Of a stretch of 64,000 nucleotides of DNA, positions 17,814 to 26,464 are shown piece by piece. A program made the translations under genes and the position numbers. Under the pieces are notes generated by a model. It was not told the origin of the DNA and did no database searches. It saw only the letters and a list, made by a program, of their open reading frames with translations. Origin of the DNA: Azospira restricta (GTDB lineage: Bacteria > Pseudomonadota > Gammaproteobacteria > Burkholderiales > Rhodocyclaceae); assembly GCF_016858125.1 (NCBI RefSeq), contig NZ_CP064781.1, positions 558,001 through 622,000 of the forward strand, given 5' to 3'. Numbering within the stretch: the first letter of the stretch is position 1; the number at the start of each line of letters is the position of its first letter.

Positions 17814-18018
17814 GCTCTTCTCCCTGCGATGCAAACGATCGATCGGTTGCTCAGCCGCGACCGGCGCCGGCTTCCGGCCGCCGCGGCTGGCAGGCTGCGC
17901 CGACACCACGCGCAGCCCGGTGGAATTCCCTGAACCGATTCTACTCCCGCCCCCGCACCGGTGTGTGCGGGCGCGGCGTGCTAGAATTTTCGGACCTTCA
18001 CCGAACGCCTTCCGCCCT

Positions 18019-18615
18019 ATGTTCTCCGGTATCGTCGCGGCCGTCGGCCGCATCTCGCACCTCACCGCCCGCGAAGCCGGCGTCCGCCTGACCATCGAGG
18101 CCGGCGCCCTCGGCCTCGAAGACGTCGCGCTCGGCGACTCGATTGCCTGCAACGGCGTCTGCCTGACCGTCGTCGACAAGGACGCTGCGCACTTCCGCGT
18201 CGACGTCTCGCCGGAAACGCTGTCGTGCACGGTCGGCCTCGACGCGCCGGGCAAGATCAACCTGGAGAAGGCGTTGCGGCTGGCCGACCGCCTCGGCGGC
18301 CACCTCGTCTCCGGCCACGTCGACGGCGTCGGCGAGGTGCTGCGCTTCGACCCGGTCGGCGACAACCGCCTGCTCGAAATCCGCGCGCCGCAGGCACTGG
18401 CGCGCTACATCGCGAAGAAGGGCTCGATCACGGTGAACGGCATCAGCCTGACCACCAACGAGGTGAACGGCACCGACTTCACGATCAACCTGATTCCGCA
18501 CACGCTGCAGAACACGACGCTGCACCTGCTGGCACCGGGCAGCCGGGTCAACCTCGAGGTGGACCTGATCGCGCGCTACTGCGAGCGGCTGCTGAGCGAA
18601 GGGGTCGCCCGCTAA
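18019..18615 (+). CDS. ribE: Riboflavin synthase alpha chain
   Basis: This 198-residue enzyme converts two 6,7-dimethyl-8-ribityllumazine molecules into riboflavin and a recyclable pyrimidine. Two lumazine-binding repeats are visible. The first starts with MFSGIVAAVGRI and contains SIACNGVCLTVV. The second contains LGGHLVSGHVDGVG and SITVNGISLTTNEV. The C-terminal helix ends in LLSEGVAR. The start at 18019 gives the family MFSGI N-terminus. The gene is separated from the rest of the riboflavin genes (ribB-ribH at 24.3 kb) by the cytochrome block. A strong terminator follows. Confidence 0.96.
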   Translation: MFSGIVAAVGRISHLTAREAGVRLTIEAGALGLEDVALGDSIACNGVCLTVVDKDAAHFRVDVSPETLSCTVGLDAPGKINLEKALRLADRLGGHLVSGHVDGVGEVLRFDPVGDNRLLEIRAPQALARYIAKKGSITVNGISLTTNEVNGTDFTINLIPHTLQNTTLHLLAPGSRVNLEVDLIARYCERLLSEGVAR

Positions 18616-18641
18616 GACACGGCCAGGGACGCCACCCAAAG

Positions 18642-18669
18642 AAAAACCGGGGCATGGCCCCGGTTTTTT
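18642..18669. terminator. Bidirectional intrinsic terminator
   Basis: CCGGGGC at 18647-18653 pairs with GCCCCGG at 18657-18663 around a three-base loop. An A-run lies on the left and a T-run of six on the right. It can end ribE on the plus strand and the heme-motif chemoreceptor gene on the minus strand. Confidence 0.9.
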
Positions 18670-18691
18670 CATGCCGACGCAACGGCCGCGC

Positions 18692-20314
18692 TCAGGACTT
18701 GAAGCGACTCATGTCGTTCTGCAGCGCCTGCGCCAGCGCCGCCATCTGCCGCGCACCGTCGGCCGCCTTCTGCAGCGCGCTGCGGCTTTCCTCCGCCAAC
18801 GCGGCGATCGTCTCGACGTTGCCGGCAATCATCGTGCTCGTCTTGCTCTGCTCGTCGGTCGCGTCGTTGATCGCGACCATGCCGCGCGCCGCATCCTCGG
18901 CGGCCTGACGGGCCTCGGCGAGCACCTCGGCGACCTCGCTCATCGACGCGCGGCTGGACTGCAGCACCGCGAGGCCGGTATCGATCGCCTGCTGCACCGA
19001 GCCCGAGCTCGCCGCCAGCGCGGTGGTGATGCTGTCGATCTCGGCCGCCGAATCGCCCGACTTCTCGGCCAGCTTCCTGACCTCGTCGGCGACCACCGCA
19101 AAGCCGCGGCCGGCCTCGCCGGCCCGCGCCGCCTCGATCGCCGCATTCAGCGCCAGCAGGTTGGTCTGGTTGGCGATGTCCTTCACTTCCTGCGTGATGT
19201 TCGAGATCGACTGCGTACGCTCGAGGAACTCACGCACCTGCTCGGTGATCTGCGCTACCGCCGACTCGACCTCGTGCAGGCGGCCGGCGAGTTCCTGCAG
19301 GCTGCTGTTGCCATGCTCGGTCGCGGCACAACTGCGTTCGGACAGCGACTTCACTTCCTCGCTGTTCTTGGCGACGGCGGCGACGCTCGCCGCCATCTCG
19401 TCCACCGCCGAGGCCACCGTCGCCGTCTGGTCGCTCTGCCGCGCCGAGGTTTCGGCGAGGCGCGACGATTCGGCGGCCAGCGTGCCGGCCTGCGTCGCGA
19501 CGCGCGTCGCCGAATCGCGGATCGACGCGATCAGCGGCTGCAGCTTGCCCATCATGCTGTTGAAGGCGCTCGCGGCCTGGCCGATCTCGTCGTCGCCAGT
19601 GACCGGCAGGCGGCGGGTCAGGTCGCCTTCGCCCTGCGCGATGTCCTGCAGGCTGGCGGTCATGCCGCGCATCGGCTTGGCCACCGACGTGCGCACGTAG
19701 AAAGTCATCACCAGGATGACCAGCACCGTCAGCACGACCGCGGCGGCGACGACCTTCAGCGTCGACGCGCGCACCTCCTGATTGACGCGATCGAGGCTGA
19801 TTTCCATGCTCACCGCGCCCAGCGTGTCGTTCTCGTTGACCGAATGACACTCGAGGCAGTCCTTGCCGAGGTATTTCTTCACCGCCAGCGAGGGGATCAC
19901 CATCTTCAGGTACTCGACGCCGTCGCGCTTGACCACGGCCGATACGGTGCTCTTCGTCTTCATCGACTGCTGCTCGAGCTCGTCGGCCTTCTCGGCGTTC
20001 GGATCGTCGCTCTCGCCCATCTCATCGGTCACCAGCGCGCCGCGGATCACGCGCAGGTGCTTGACGCCCAGGGATTCCTGCACCTGCTCGTAGTAGAGCT
20101 GGCGCTTCTCCATCGTCTTGGTCACCTTCATGAACAGCAGCTGCGCCATCGTCAGCTGGTTGACGCTGACCGCAAGGTCGTTCGACAGCTGCCGGGCGAC
20201 GTACTGTTGTTCTTTTACCACCCAGGTGATCATCGCCGACCAGGCCAGCGCCAGCATGACCACGATGACCAGCACCAGGCGTGTTGCAACGGACAAGTTA
20301 TTAAATTTTTTCAT
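18692..20314 (-). CDS. Chemoreceptor with a heme-c motif in its periplasmic domain
   Basis: This 540-residue methyl-accepting chemotaxis protein has TM1 near residues 12-32, a periplasmic domain of about 155 residues, TM2 near 187-206, HAMP, and a signalling domain with [20 protein letters not shown]. The periplasmic domain contains [18 protein letters not shown], where C153, C156 and H157 form a c-type heme attachment motif shortly before TM2. Chemoreceptors and kinases with similar covalent-heme periplasmic sensors are known from Geobacter, where they may sense redox state or gases. The start is the ATG at 20314; a TTG six codons upstream is possible. It is divergent from the cytochrome operon, which suggests a shared regulatory region and a linked role. 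Confidence 0.9.
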   Translation of the reverse strand: MKKFNNLSVATRLVLVIVVMLALAWSAMITWVVKEQQYVARQLSNDLAVSVNQLTMAQLLFMKVTKTMEKRQLYYEQVQESLGVKHLRVIRGALVTDEMGESDDPNAEKADELEQQSMKTKSTVSAVVKRDGVEYLKMVIPSLAVKKYLGKDCLECHSVNENDTLGAVSMEISLDRVNQEVRASTLKVVAAAVVLTVLVILVMTFYVRTSVAKPMRGMTASLQDIAQGEGDLTRRLPVTGDDEIGQAASAFNSMMGKLQPLIASIRDSATRVATQAGTLAAESSRLAETSARQSDQTATVASAVDEMAASVAAVAKNSEEVKSLSERSCAATEHGNSSLQELAGRLHEVESAVAQITEQVREFLERTQSISNITQEVKDIANQTNLLALNAAIEAARAGEAGRGFAVVADEVRKLAEKSGDSAAEIDSITTALAASSGSVQQAIDTGLAVLQSSRASMSEVAEVLAEARQAAEDAARGMVAINDATDEQSKTSTMIAGNVETIAALAEESRSALQKAADGARQMAALAQALQNDMSRFKS

Positions 20315-20553
20315 AGCTTTACGCTGGGGCAAGGACTAGTAGATTGTTTGAAAACCAGTGTAGCGTATCTCGGCGTGGCATGCGGTGTTGGCACGGATAT
20401 CCACGGAAAGTTTGCGAAACGGGCCACCCGAATAATAACCTTAATTTTACTAAGGTCTTTACAGCCCTTTGCAACTTCGTTAAATTGCCGCCGGCGTAGC
20501 CTCGCCGCCAGCGGCTCCGGTCGAAGCGGGGCGCACAAGAACCGAAAAAGGTG
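20315..20553. promoter_or_regulatory. AT-rich divergent control region of the cytochrome cluster
   Basis: This 239-base gap separates the divergent chemoreceptor and cytochrome genes and is clearly richer in A+T than the rest of the window, especially 20428-20480. It contains the inverted repeat CCTTA-N7-TAAGG at 20439-20455, a possible operator. No clear FNR or sigma-54 consensus is visible. Promoters for both directions must lie here, but I cannot fix their positions. Confidence 0.5.
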
Positions 20554-20901
20554 ATGAAGATGAAGAACGGGCGTATTGCAATCATTACTGCGGCCATGCT
20601 GGGCACGGTGTTTTCGGCAACGGCCTTCGCCGCCGCCGACGACGCGGCCGCGAAGAAATACATGAAGAAGCACGACTGCTTCAAGTGCCACGCGGAAGAC
20701 AAGACCAAGAAGGGCCCCTCGTACAAGAAGATCGCCGACAAGTACAAGGACAAGGCCGACGCCGACGCGAAGATGTACGAGCACATGACGTCGAGCAAGA
20801 AGGTCAAGCTCGAGGACGGCACCGAGGAAGAGCACAAGGCCCTCGACAAGTCCGAGGACAAGGACATCAAGAACATCATCACCTGGATCCGCGAGCGCTG
20901 A
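20554..20901 (+). CDS. Small monoheme c-type cytochrome
   Basis: This periplasmic class-I-like cytochrome of about 115 residues has a signal peptide (cleavage near FAAADD), a single heme motif CFKCH near mature residue 17, and the KGPSYKKIADKYK and DIKNIITWIRER helices of the c551/c552 type. The mature protein is very rich in lysine. It would shuttle electrons in the periplasm between the inner membrane and the decaheme conduit encoded just downstream (inference). The start may be the ATG at 20554 or at 20560; AAGGTG at 20548-20553 favours the second. The gap to the decaheme gene is about 80 bases and contains a hairpin. Confidence 0.88.
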   Translation: MKMKNGRIAIITAAMLGTVFSATAFAAADDAAAKKYMKKHDCFKCHAEDKTKKGPSYKKIADKYKDKADADAKMYEHMTSSKKVKLEDGTEEEHKALDKSEDKDIKNIITWIRER

Positions 20902-20923
20902 CCCGCTCGCCGAAGTAGTCGGG

Positions 20924-20947
20924 GGATGCCGCGTCGGACCGGCATCC
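20924..20947 (+). terminator. Hairpin between the monoheme and decaheme cytochrome genes
   Basis: GGATGCCG at 20924-20931 pairs with CGGCATCC at 20940-20947, loop of eight, no T-run. It could protect or attenuate the mRNA and lower the downstream genes relative to the small cytochrome. Confidence 0.45.
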
Positions 20948-20980
20948 GATAAACAGCAGCAACAGGGGAAGGGAAATCGC

Positions 20981-21952
20981 GTGAACAGACTGCGAGTCAT
21001 TGTCGCAGCCGTCGGGCTTTGTGCCGGGCTGCTGATCGGGGGGGCGCCGGCCGTCGCGGCCGACGCCAAGGGCGGCGAGGCCAAGCCGCCGGCCAAGGAT
21101 CTGGTGCTCAGGGGCGACGCCAAGTGCACCAGCTGCCACGACGAGGCCGATGCACCGGAACAGCTGGCGATCGGCAAGACCAAGCACGGTACCCGCGCCG
21201 ACCAGCGCACGCCGAGCTGCACCAACTGCCACGGCGACAGCGTCAAGCACGAGAAGGAAGCCGGACGCGGCAGCGGCAAGGGCCCGGCGCCGGATGTCGC
21301 CTTCGGCAAGAAGTCGAAGAACACCGCGGAAGAACGCAACCAGCAGTGCCTCAACTGCCACCAGGGCGGCAAGCGCATCCACTGGCAGTCCGGCGTGCAC
21401 GCCAACCGCGACGTCACCTGCGCCTCCTGCCACAAGATCCACGACGGCCACGACAAGGTACGCGGCAAGGACACGCAGACCGAGGTCTGCTTCACCTGCC
21501 ACAAGGAGCAGCGCAACCAGGCCACGCGCCCGTCGCACCACCCGGTGATCGAAGGCAAGATGACCTGCTCCTCGTGCCACGACGTGCATAGCGACAACCC
21601 GAAGATGATGGTCCGCGGCTCGACCAACGACACCTGCTACACCTGCCACATGGAGAAGCGCGGGCCGTTCGTGCACAGCCACCAGCCGGTGACCGAGGAC
21701 TGCGGCATCTGCCACAACCCGCACGGGACGACCGCCGCGAACCTGCTGAAATCTCGCCCGCCCTTCCTTTGTCAGTCGTGCCACGACGGCTCCGGCCACC
21801 ACGGCCAGTCGGCGGCCTTGCCGGCGAACCGCGCCGCCATTGGTACCAGCACTCTCGGAACGGTTGCGCGCGGCTGCCTGAACTGCCACACGAACATCCA
21901 TGGCAGCAACAGCACGCAAGACGCTACGGCCGGCACACGGTTCACGCGCTGA
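20981..21952 (+). CDS. Decaheme c-type cytochrome, DmsE/MtrA/PioA family
   Basis: This 323-residue periplasmic cytochrome starts at a GTG and has a signal peptide ending near AVAADAK. I count exactly ten CXXCH motifs: CTSCH, CTNCH, CLNCH, CASCH, CFTCH, CSSCH, CYTCH, CGICH, CQSCH and CLNCH. The number, spacing and length match the DmsE/MtrA/PioA family, in which the cytochrome threads into a beta-barrel porin and carries electrons across the outer membrane. The MtrB/PioB-type barrel gene follows immediately. No outer-surface MtrC-like cytochrome or DMSO reductase gene is present in the window, so the external donor or acceptor is unknown. Confidence 0.95.
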   Translation: MNRLRVIVAAVGLCAGLLIGGAPAVAADAKGGEAKPPAKDLVLRGDAKCTSCHDEADAPEQLAIGKTKHGTRADQRTPSCTNCHGDSVKHEKEAGRGSGKGPAPDVAFGKKSKNTAEERNQQCLNCHQGGKRIHWQSGVHANRDVTCASCHKIHDGHDKVRGKDTQTEVCFTCHKEQRNQATRPSHHPVIEGKMTCSSCHDVHSDNPKMMVRGSTNDTCYTCHMEKRGPFVHSHQPVTEDCGICHNPHGTTAANLLKSRPPFLCQSCHDGSGHHGQSAALPANRAAIGTSTLGTVARGCLNCHTNIHGSNSTQDATAGTRFTR

Positions 21953-21966
21953 TCGGGGGGAAAATC

Positions 21967-24093
21967 ATGAACGAGAAAAACAAGGTGGGATTCCAGCACA
22001 CGCTGCTGGCAACCGCGATGCTGTGCGCCTTCGGCGGCGCCCAGGCGGGCGACGAGGAAGTCGCCGCGCTGAGCAAGCCGGACAGCAGCATCTCCGTCGG
22101 CGTCGGCAACTGGTCCTCGGAGCGCGCGCAGCAGGGAACGTACGACGGCATGCGCGACAACGGCGCCTACGGGCTGGTCGACATTGACATTGCGCGCCGT
22201 AACGACGCCGACGGTACCTGGCTGAACGTCGTCGGCCGCAACCTCGGCCTCGACCCGCGGGATATCAGCATCGACTACAGCCGCCAGGGCGATATCGGGA
22301 TCGGCTTCGATTACAGCCGGATCGTCCGCGAGAATCCGCTGGACTTCAATTCGGGCCTGCAAGGAAAGAGCGACGAAGTTCAGCGCCTGACGAACGTGAC
22401 GCCCGGACGGGGAACCGACCTGAACCTCAAGATCAAGCGCGACGCGACCGGCGTGCGCTTCTTCAAGAACCTGATGCCGGGCCTGGACTTCAACGCCAGC
22501 TTCAAGAACGAGGAGAAGAACGGCGAGCGGAACTGGGGGGTGCGCACGACGACGACCAACGCCGCCTCCTTCATGACCGAGCCGATCGACAGCACCACCC
22601 GCCAACTCGATGCGCGCCTCGACTACGCGAAGGACAAGCTGCAGTTGAGCGCCGGCTATTATGGAAGCTGGTACACGAACCACAACGACCTGGTCACGCT
22701 GACCGCCTTCTCGAACGTCGGCGTCGCGAACACGACGTATCTATCCCTGCCGCTCGACAATCACGCGCATCAGGTCTACGTCGAGGGCGGCTACCAGTTC
22801 ACGCCGACCACCCGCGGCACGTTCAAGGCATCCTACGGCCGCGCCGAACAGGACGATACGCTGCCGACCCGCAGAATCGCCGGGCTTTCGGCGGCAGTCT
22901 CTCCGTATTCGCTGGACGGCCGGATCGACACCACGCGCGCGCAGCTGGGGCTGACCTCGCGGCCGATCAAGGATCTGTCGCTGGTGGCCAACCTGCGCTA
23001 CGACGACCTCGACGAAAAGACGCCGCAAGCCGTGATCACGGCGGGCGGGGTCAAGGTCACGCCGCAGGACTACCGCACCCTCGCCGGCAAGCTGGAGGGA
23101 ACGTACCGCCTGCCCTATGGCTACAGCGTGACGGCCGGCGTGGACCACAAGGACCAGAAGCGCAGCATTCCGTTTGGCAGCCTCAGCAACGAGGGCTACG
23201 ACGGACAGCGGGCGGTTCCGATGCGCAAGCGCGTCGAGGAGACGACCTACCGGCTCGAGGGCCGCAAGAGCATGTCCGAGACGATCAACGGCACCGTGTC
23301 GTACTCGCGCAGCGATCGCGACGGTTCGTCGTACAACGTCATCGACAACGTTTCCCCTCCTACTGCGGGGAACGTAGCATCTACAAACGCCCGCAACTTC
23401 GTCAATCCGATGCACATTTCCGACCGCGTCCGCGACAAGTGGCGGCTGGCGCTCGACTGGTCGCCGGCGGAAAAGTTCTCGACGCAGTTCGCGGTTGACG
23501 TCGCCAACGACGACTACTCGACCAAGGCGCGCCGTCCGTATGGCCTGATCGACGGCTCCGCGGTGATCTATACGATCGACGCCGACTACAAGCTGACGGA
23601 CGAATGGTCGCTGACCGCGTGGTATTCGCACGACGACACCAAGGCGAAGTACCGCCTCGGCTCCGACCTGAACCTGGCAGCCGCCACCACCAAGACCGCC
23701 GACCTGCGCGAGCGCGGCGACAGCGTGGGTCTGGGGGTCCGCGGCGAGGTCACTTCGCGCTTCTCGATCGGCGCCGACTACCAGTGGTCGAAGACCAAGA
23801 GCGAGTATCCGCAGGAAACCGGCACCGGTGCGTTGGCAGCGACGGTGCCTCTCCCGGATATCAAGAACCGCTTGACCCGCCTGAGCCTGTTCGGGAAATA
23901 CAAGCTCGACAAGGTCTCCGAAGTACGCTTCGACTACATCTTCGAGCGCTGGAAGACCGACGACTGGACCTGGCAGTTCTCGGACGGCTCACCCTTCGTC
24001 TATGGCGTGAATACCGACGGCACGCGCGTGACCTTCGACGATCACCAGACCTCGCACTTCGTCGGCGCCCGATATATCTATCGATTCCAGTAA
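21967..24093 (+). CDS. MtrB/PioB-family decaheme-associated outer-membrane beta-barrel
   Basis: This 708-residue outer-membrane protein has a signal peptide (cleavage near AQAGDEE). Alternating amphipathic strands run through the protein, it is rich in Tyr, Asp and Arg, and it ends in an aromatic strand, RYIYRFQ. Segments such as [20 protein letters not shown] and [16 protein letters not shown] fit the MtrB/PioB family. The barrel would form a sheath around the decaheme cytochrome. Mature MtrB of Shewanella has an N-terminal CXXC; no such pair is seen here. The ATG at 21967 follows GGGGGGAAAATC closely, 14 bases after the decaheme stop codon. Confidence 0.93.
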   Translation: MNEKNKVGFQHTLLATAMLCAFGGAQAGDEEVAALSKPDSSISVGVGNWSSERAQQGTYDGMRDNGAYGLVDIDIARRNDADGTWLNVVGRNLGLDPRDISIDYSRQGDIGIGFDYSRIVRENPLDFNSGLQGKSDEVQRLTNVTPGRGTDLNLKIKRDATGVRFFKNLMPGLDFNASFKNEEKNGERNWGVRTTTTNAASFMTEPIDSTTRQLDARLDYAKDKLQLSAGYYGSWYTNHNDLVTLTAFSNVGVANTTYLSLPLDNHAHQVYVEGGYQFTPTTRGTFKASYGRAEQDDTLPTRRIAGLSAAVSPYSLDGRIDTTRAQLGLTSRPIKDLSLVANLRYDDLDEKTPQAVITAGGVKVTPQDYRTLAGKLEGTYRLPYGYSVTAGVDHKDQKRSIPFGSLSNEGYDGQRAVPMRKRVEETTYRLEGRKSMSETINGTVSYSRSDRDGSSYNVIDNVSPPTAGNVASTNARNFVNPMHISDRVRDKWRLALDWSPAEKFSTQFAVDVANDDYSTKARRPYGLIDGSAVIYTIDADYKLTDEWSLTAWYSHDDTKAKYRLGSDLNLAAATTKTADLRERGDSVGLGVRGEVTSRFSIGADYQWSKTKSEYPQETGTGALAATVPLPDIKNRLTRLSLFGKYKLDKVSEVRFDYIFERWKTDDWTWQFSDGSPFVYGVNTDGTRVTFDDHQTSHFVGARYIYRFQ

Positions 24094-24109
24094 CCGACAG
24101 CGATGCAGG

Positions 24110-24139
24110 GGAGAAGGGCGGCGCAAGCCGCCCTTCTCC
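24110..24139 (+). terminator. Strong hairpin after the cytochrome-porin operon
   Basis: A perfect 13-bp stem, GGAGAAGGGCGGC (24110-24122) with GCCGCCCTTCTCC (24127-24139), is closed by a GCAA tetraloop. The T-run is missing, but the position 16 bases after the mtrB-like stop supports a terminator or mRNA-stabilising role. The rest of 24140-24352 holds no gene and no recognisable FMN riboswitch. Confidence 0.7.
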
Positions 24140-24352
24140 ATTCCGGCGGCCGCTTTCCGTCGCCGCGCGCGCCAGGCTCGCTCCGCGGGCCGATTCACAC
24201 CAGCCGGCCAACATGCGAAAATGCCGCCTTGTTCAGCCAACGGCGGCCGGCTTCCCTCCATTTTCCCGCGAAGCGGCCCGGCTACGGCGAGCCCCCGAAC
24301 CCTCTCCGCGACCCGCGCCCGAACCACGCCGTCGCGTTCACCGGAGCACAGC

Positions 24353-25471
24353 ATGGCACCCACCCTGGCGGGAATCTCCCCGATCGAGGACATCCTCGCC
24401 GAGATCAAGGCGGGGAAGATGGTCATCCTCGTCGACGAGGAAGACCGCGAAAACGAAGGCGACCTCGTCATGGCCGCCGAGCACGTCACGCCCGAAGCGA
24501 TCAACTTCATGGCCAAGTGGGGCCGCGGGCTGATCTGCCTGACGCTCTCCGAGCAGCGCTGCCGGCAGCTCAACCTGCCGCTGATGGTGCGCGACAACAA
24601 GACGCCGCACGGCACCGCCTTCACCGTCTCGATCGAGGCCGCCGAGGGCGTCACCACCGGCATCTCGGCCGCCGACCGCGCGCGCACGGTGCAGGCGGCG
24701 GTGGCGAGGAACGCGACGCAGCACGACATCGTCCAGCCCGGCCACATCTTCCCGCTGATGGCGCAGAACGGCGGCGTGCTGGTGCGCGCCGGCCACACCG
24801 AGGCCGGCTGCGACCTCGCTGCGCTGACCGGGCACGAGCCGGCGGCGGTGATCTGCGAGATCATGAACGACGACGGCACGATGGCCCGGCTGCCCGAGCT
24901 GATCGCCTTCGGCCGCCAGCACGGCCTGAAGATCGGCACCATCGCCGACCTGATCCACTACCGCGCCAAGTCGGAAACGCTGGTCGAGCGCGTCGTTTCC
25001 AAGCCGGTCGCCACCGCGCACGGCGAGTTCATGCTGCACGCCTTCGCCGACCGCGTCGGCGGCACCACGCACCTGGCGTTGACCAAGGGCGAGATCCGCG
25101 CCGACGTCGAGACGCTGGTGCGCGTGCACGAGCCGCTGTCGGTGCTCGACTTCCTCGACCCCGGCAGCCGCCGCGTCGCGTTCACCCTCGACCAGGCGCA
25201 GGAGGCGCTGGCCAGGCACGGCCACGGCGTGATCGTGCTGCTGCACCGGCCGGAAACCGGCGCCGACCTGCTCGCGCGGCTGACCGCCGAGCCCGATGCC
25301 GGCCGCCCCACCGTCAAATGGGATCCGCGCATCTACGGCATCGGCGCGCAGATCCTCAAGAACCTCGGCGTCGGCCGCATGAAACTCTTGGCCAGCCCGC
25401 GCAAGATGCCGTCGATGACCGGCTTCGACCTCGAAGTCACCGGCTACGCCGCCTCTCCCTCGGAACTCTGA
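24353..25471 (+). CDS. ribB: 3,4-dihydroxy-2-butanone-4-phosphate synthase with degenerate GTP cyclohydrolase II domain
   Basis: This 372-residue protein has an intact N-terminal DHBP synthase domain that makes the four-carbon precursor of riboflavin from ribulose 5-phosphate. [16 protein letters not shown] near residues 27-42 and [12 protein letters not shown] near 144-155 are conserved. The C-terminal 170 residues resemble GTP cyclohydrolase II. However, where the zinc-binding GSLRCDC-type motif should follow RVH, the sequence reads [18 protein letters not shown] with no cysteine. The second domain should therefore lack cyclohydrolase activity, as in the RibBX-type hybrids. A separate ribA must exist elsewhere. 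ribH follows one base after the stop. Confidence 0.95.
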   Translation: MAPTLAGISPIEDILAEIKAGKMVILVDEEDRENEGDLVMAAEHVTPEAINFMAKWGRGLICLTLSEQRCRQLNLPLMVRDNKTPHGTAFTVSIEAAEGVTTGISAADRARTVQAAVARNATQHDIVQPGHIFPLMAQNGGVLVRAGHTEAGCDLAALTGHEPAAVICEIMNDDGTMARLPELIAFGRQHGLKIGTIADLIHYRAKSETLVERVVSKPVATAHGEFMLHAFADRVGGTTHLALTKGEIRADVETLVRVHEPLSVLDFLDPGSRRVAFTLDQAQEALARHGHGVIVLLHRPETGADLLARLTAEPDAGRPTVKWDPRIYGIGAQILKNLGVGRMKLLASPRKMPSMTGFDLEVTGYAASPSEL

Positions 25472-25472
25472 C

Positions 25473-25946
25473 ATGCCCCGCTACGACGACATCTACGAAC
25501 TCGCCCAGAATCTCAACGGCGCCGGCCTCCGCGTCGGCGTGGTGATGGCCCGCTTCAACCTCGACATCTGCGAGGGGCTGCTCTCCTCGTGCACTGCCGA
25601 ACTGAAGAAGCTCGGCGTCGCCCCGTCCGACATCACCATCGCCACCGTTCCCGGCGCGCTGGAAATCCCGCTGGTGCTGCAGACGATGGCGCAGAGCGGC
25701 ACCTTCGACGCGCTGGTCGCGCTCGGCGCGGTGATCCGCGGCGAGACCTACCACTTCGAGGTGGTGTCCAACGATTCCTGCCGCGCGGTAATGGAGGTGC
25801 AGCTCGACACCGGCATCCCGGTCGCCAACGGCATCCTCACCTGCGAGAACGACGACCAGGCGCTCGCCCGCATGCAGCAGAAGGGCGCCGACTGCGCCCA
25901 GGCAGCGGTCGAGATGGCCAACCTGCTGCGCGCACTGACGGAGTGA
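25473..25946 (+). CDS. ribH: 6,7-dimethyl-8-ribityllumazine synthase
   Basis: This 157-residue enzyme condenses the DHBP product with the ribitylaminopyrimidine to make lumazine, the substrate of riboflavin synthase. It shows [17 protein letters not shown], the [15 protein letters not shown] loop, [16 protein letters not shown] with the catalytic His, and [15 protein letters not shown]. It probably assembles as a pentamer or icosahedron like other RibH proteins. It is tightly spaced with ribB upstream and nusB downstream (two bases), the usual betaproteobacterial order. Confidence 0.96.
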   Translation: MPRYDDIYELAQNLNGAGLRVGVVMARFNLDICEGLLSSCTAELKKLGVAPSDITIATVPGALEIPLVLQTMAQSGTFDALVALGAVIRGETYHFEVVSNDSCRAVMEVQLDTGIPVANGILTCENDDQALARMQQKGADCAQAAVEMANLLRALTE

Positions 25947-25948
25947 AC

Positions 25949-26452
25949 ATGAGCGAAAACAACGAAAAAGGCGCCGCCAAGCACAAAGGCGCCAGCGGCA
26001 AGAGTGCCGGCACCAGCAAGTCGCCGCGCCGCCGCGCCCGCGAGTTCGCGCTGCAGGGCCTCTACCAGTGGCGCGTCGGCGGTGCCGACGAAGCGGCGAT
26101 CGAAGCGCACCTGCAGGACGTCGCCGGCTTCGACAAGGCCGACCGCAACTTCTTCCTCGGCCTGCTGCGCGGCTCGCTGAAGCTGCAGGAGCCGTTGCGC
26201 GAGGCGCTGCAACCCTACCTCGACCGCAAGTTCGACGAGCTGTCGCCGATCGAGGCCTGCATCCTGATGGTCGGCGCCTACGAACTGCAGGCGCACCCGG
26301 AAACGCCCTACCGCGTGGTGATCAACGAGGCGATCGAGCTGGCCAAGTCCTACGGCGGCACCGACGGCCACAAGTACGTGAACGGCGTGCTCGACAAGCT
26401 GGCGGCGAAACTGCGCCCGGTCGAGGTCGAAGCCCGCCAGCGCGGCAAATAA
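25949..26452 (+). CDS. nusB: Transcription antitermination factor NusB
   Basis: This 167-residue all-helical protein has RRRAREFALQGLYQW near residue 27, FFLGLLRG, and the YDRKFDELSPIE-like and VVINEAIELAKSYGGTDGHKYVNGVLDKL segments, all hallmarks of NusB. With NusE (S10) it binds boxA RNA for rRNA antitermination. The first 25 residues are a low-complexity, Lys/Ser-rich tail that E. coli NusB lacks. It is preceded by ribH, as in E. coli, and followed by thiL. Confidence 0.96.
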   Translation: MSENNEKGAAKHKGASGKSAGTSKSPRRRAREFALQGLYQWRVGGADEAAIEAHLQDVAGFDKADRNFFLGLLRGSLKLQEPLREALQPYLDRKFDELSPIEACILMVGAYELQAHPETPYRVVINEAIELAKSYGGTDGHKYVNGVLDKLAAKLRPVEVEARQRGK

Positions 26453-26464
26453 GCAAGCGCCGAC

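Noticed and set aside
13962-17933. A 1300-codon open frame on the plus strand across the GGDEF-EAL and EF-G genes
   Set aside because: It runs antisense through two well-supported genes and the spacer between them, has a compositionally biased translation and no domain pattern.
20380-20410. Possible sigma-54 promoter (TGGCAC) upstream of the cytochrome genes
   Set aside because: TGGCAC at about 20393 is not followed by TTGC or a similar -12 element at the required five-base spacing.
24140-24352. Possible FMN riboswitch before ribB
   Set aside because: The leader does not show the conserved FMN-element core or its paired arms; only the terminator hairpin of the previous operon is visible.
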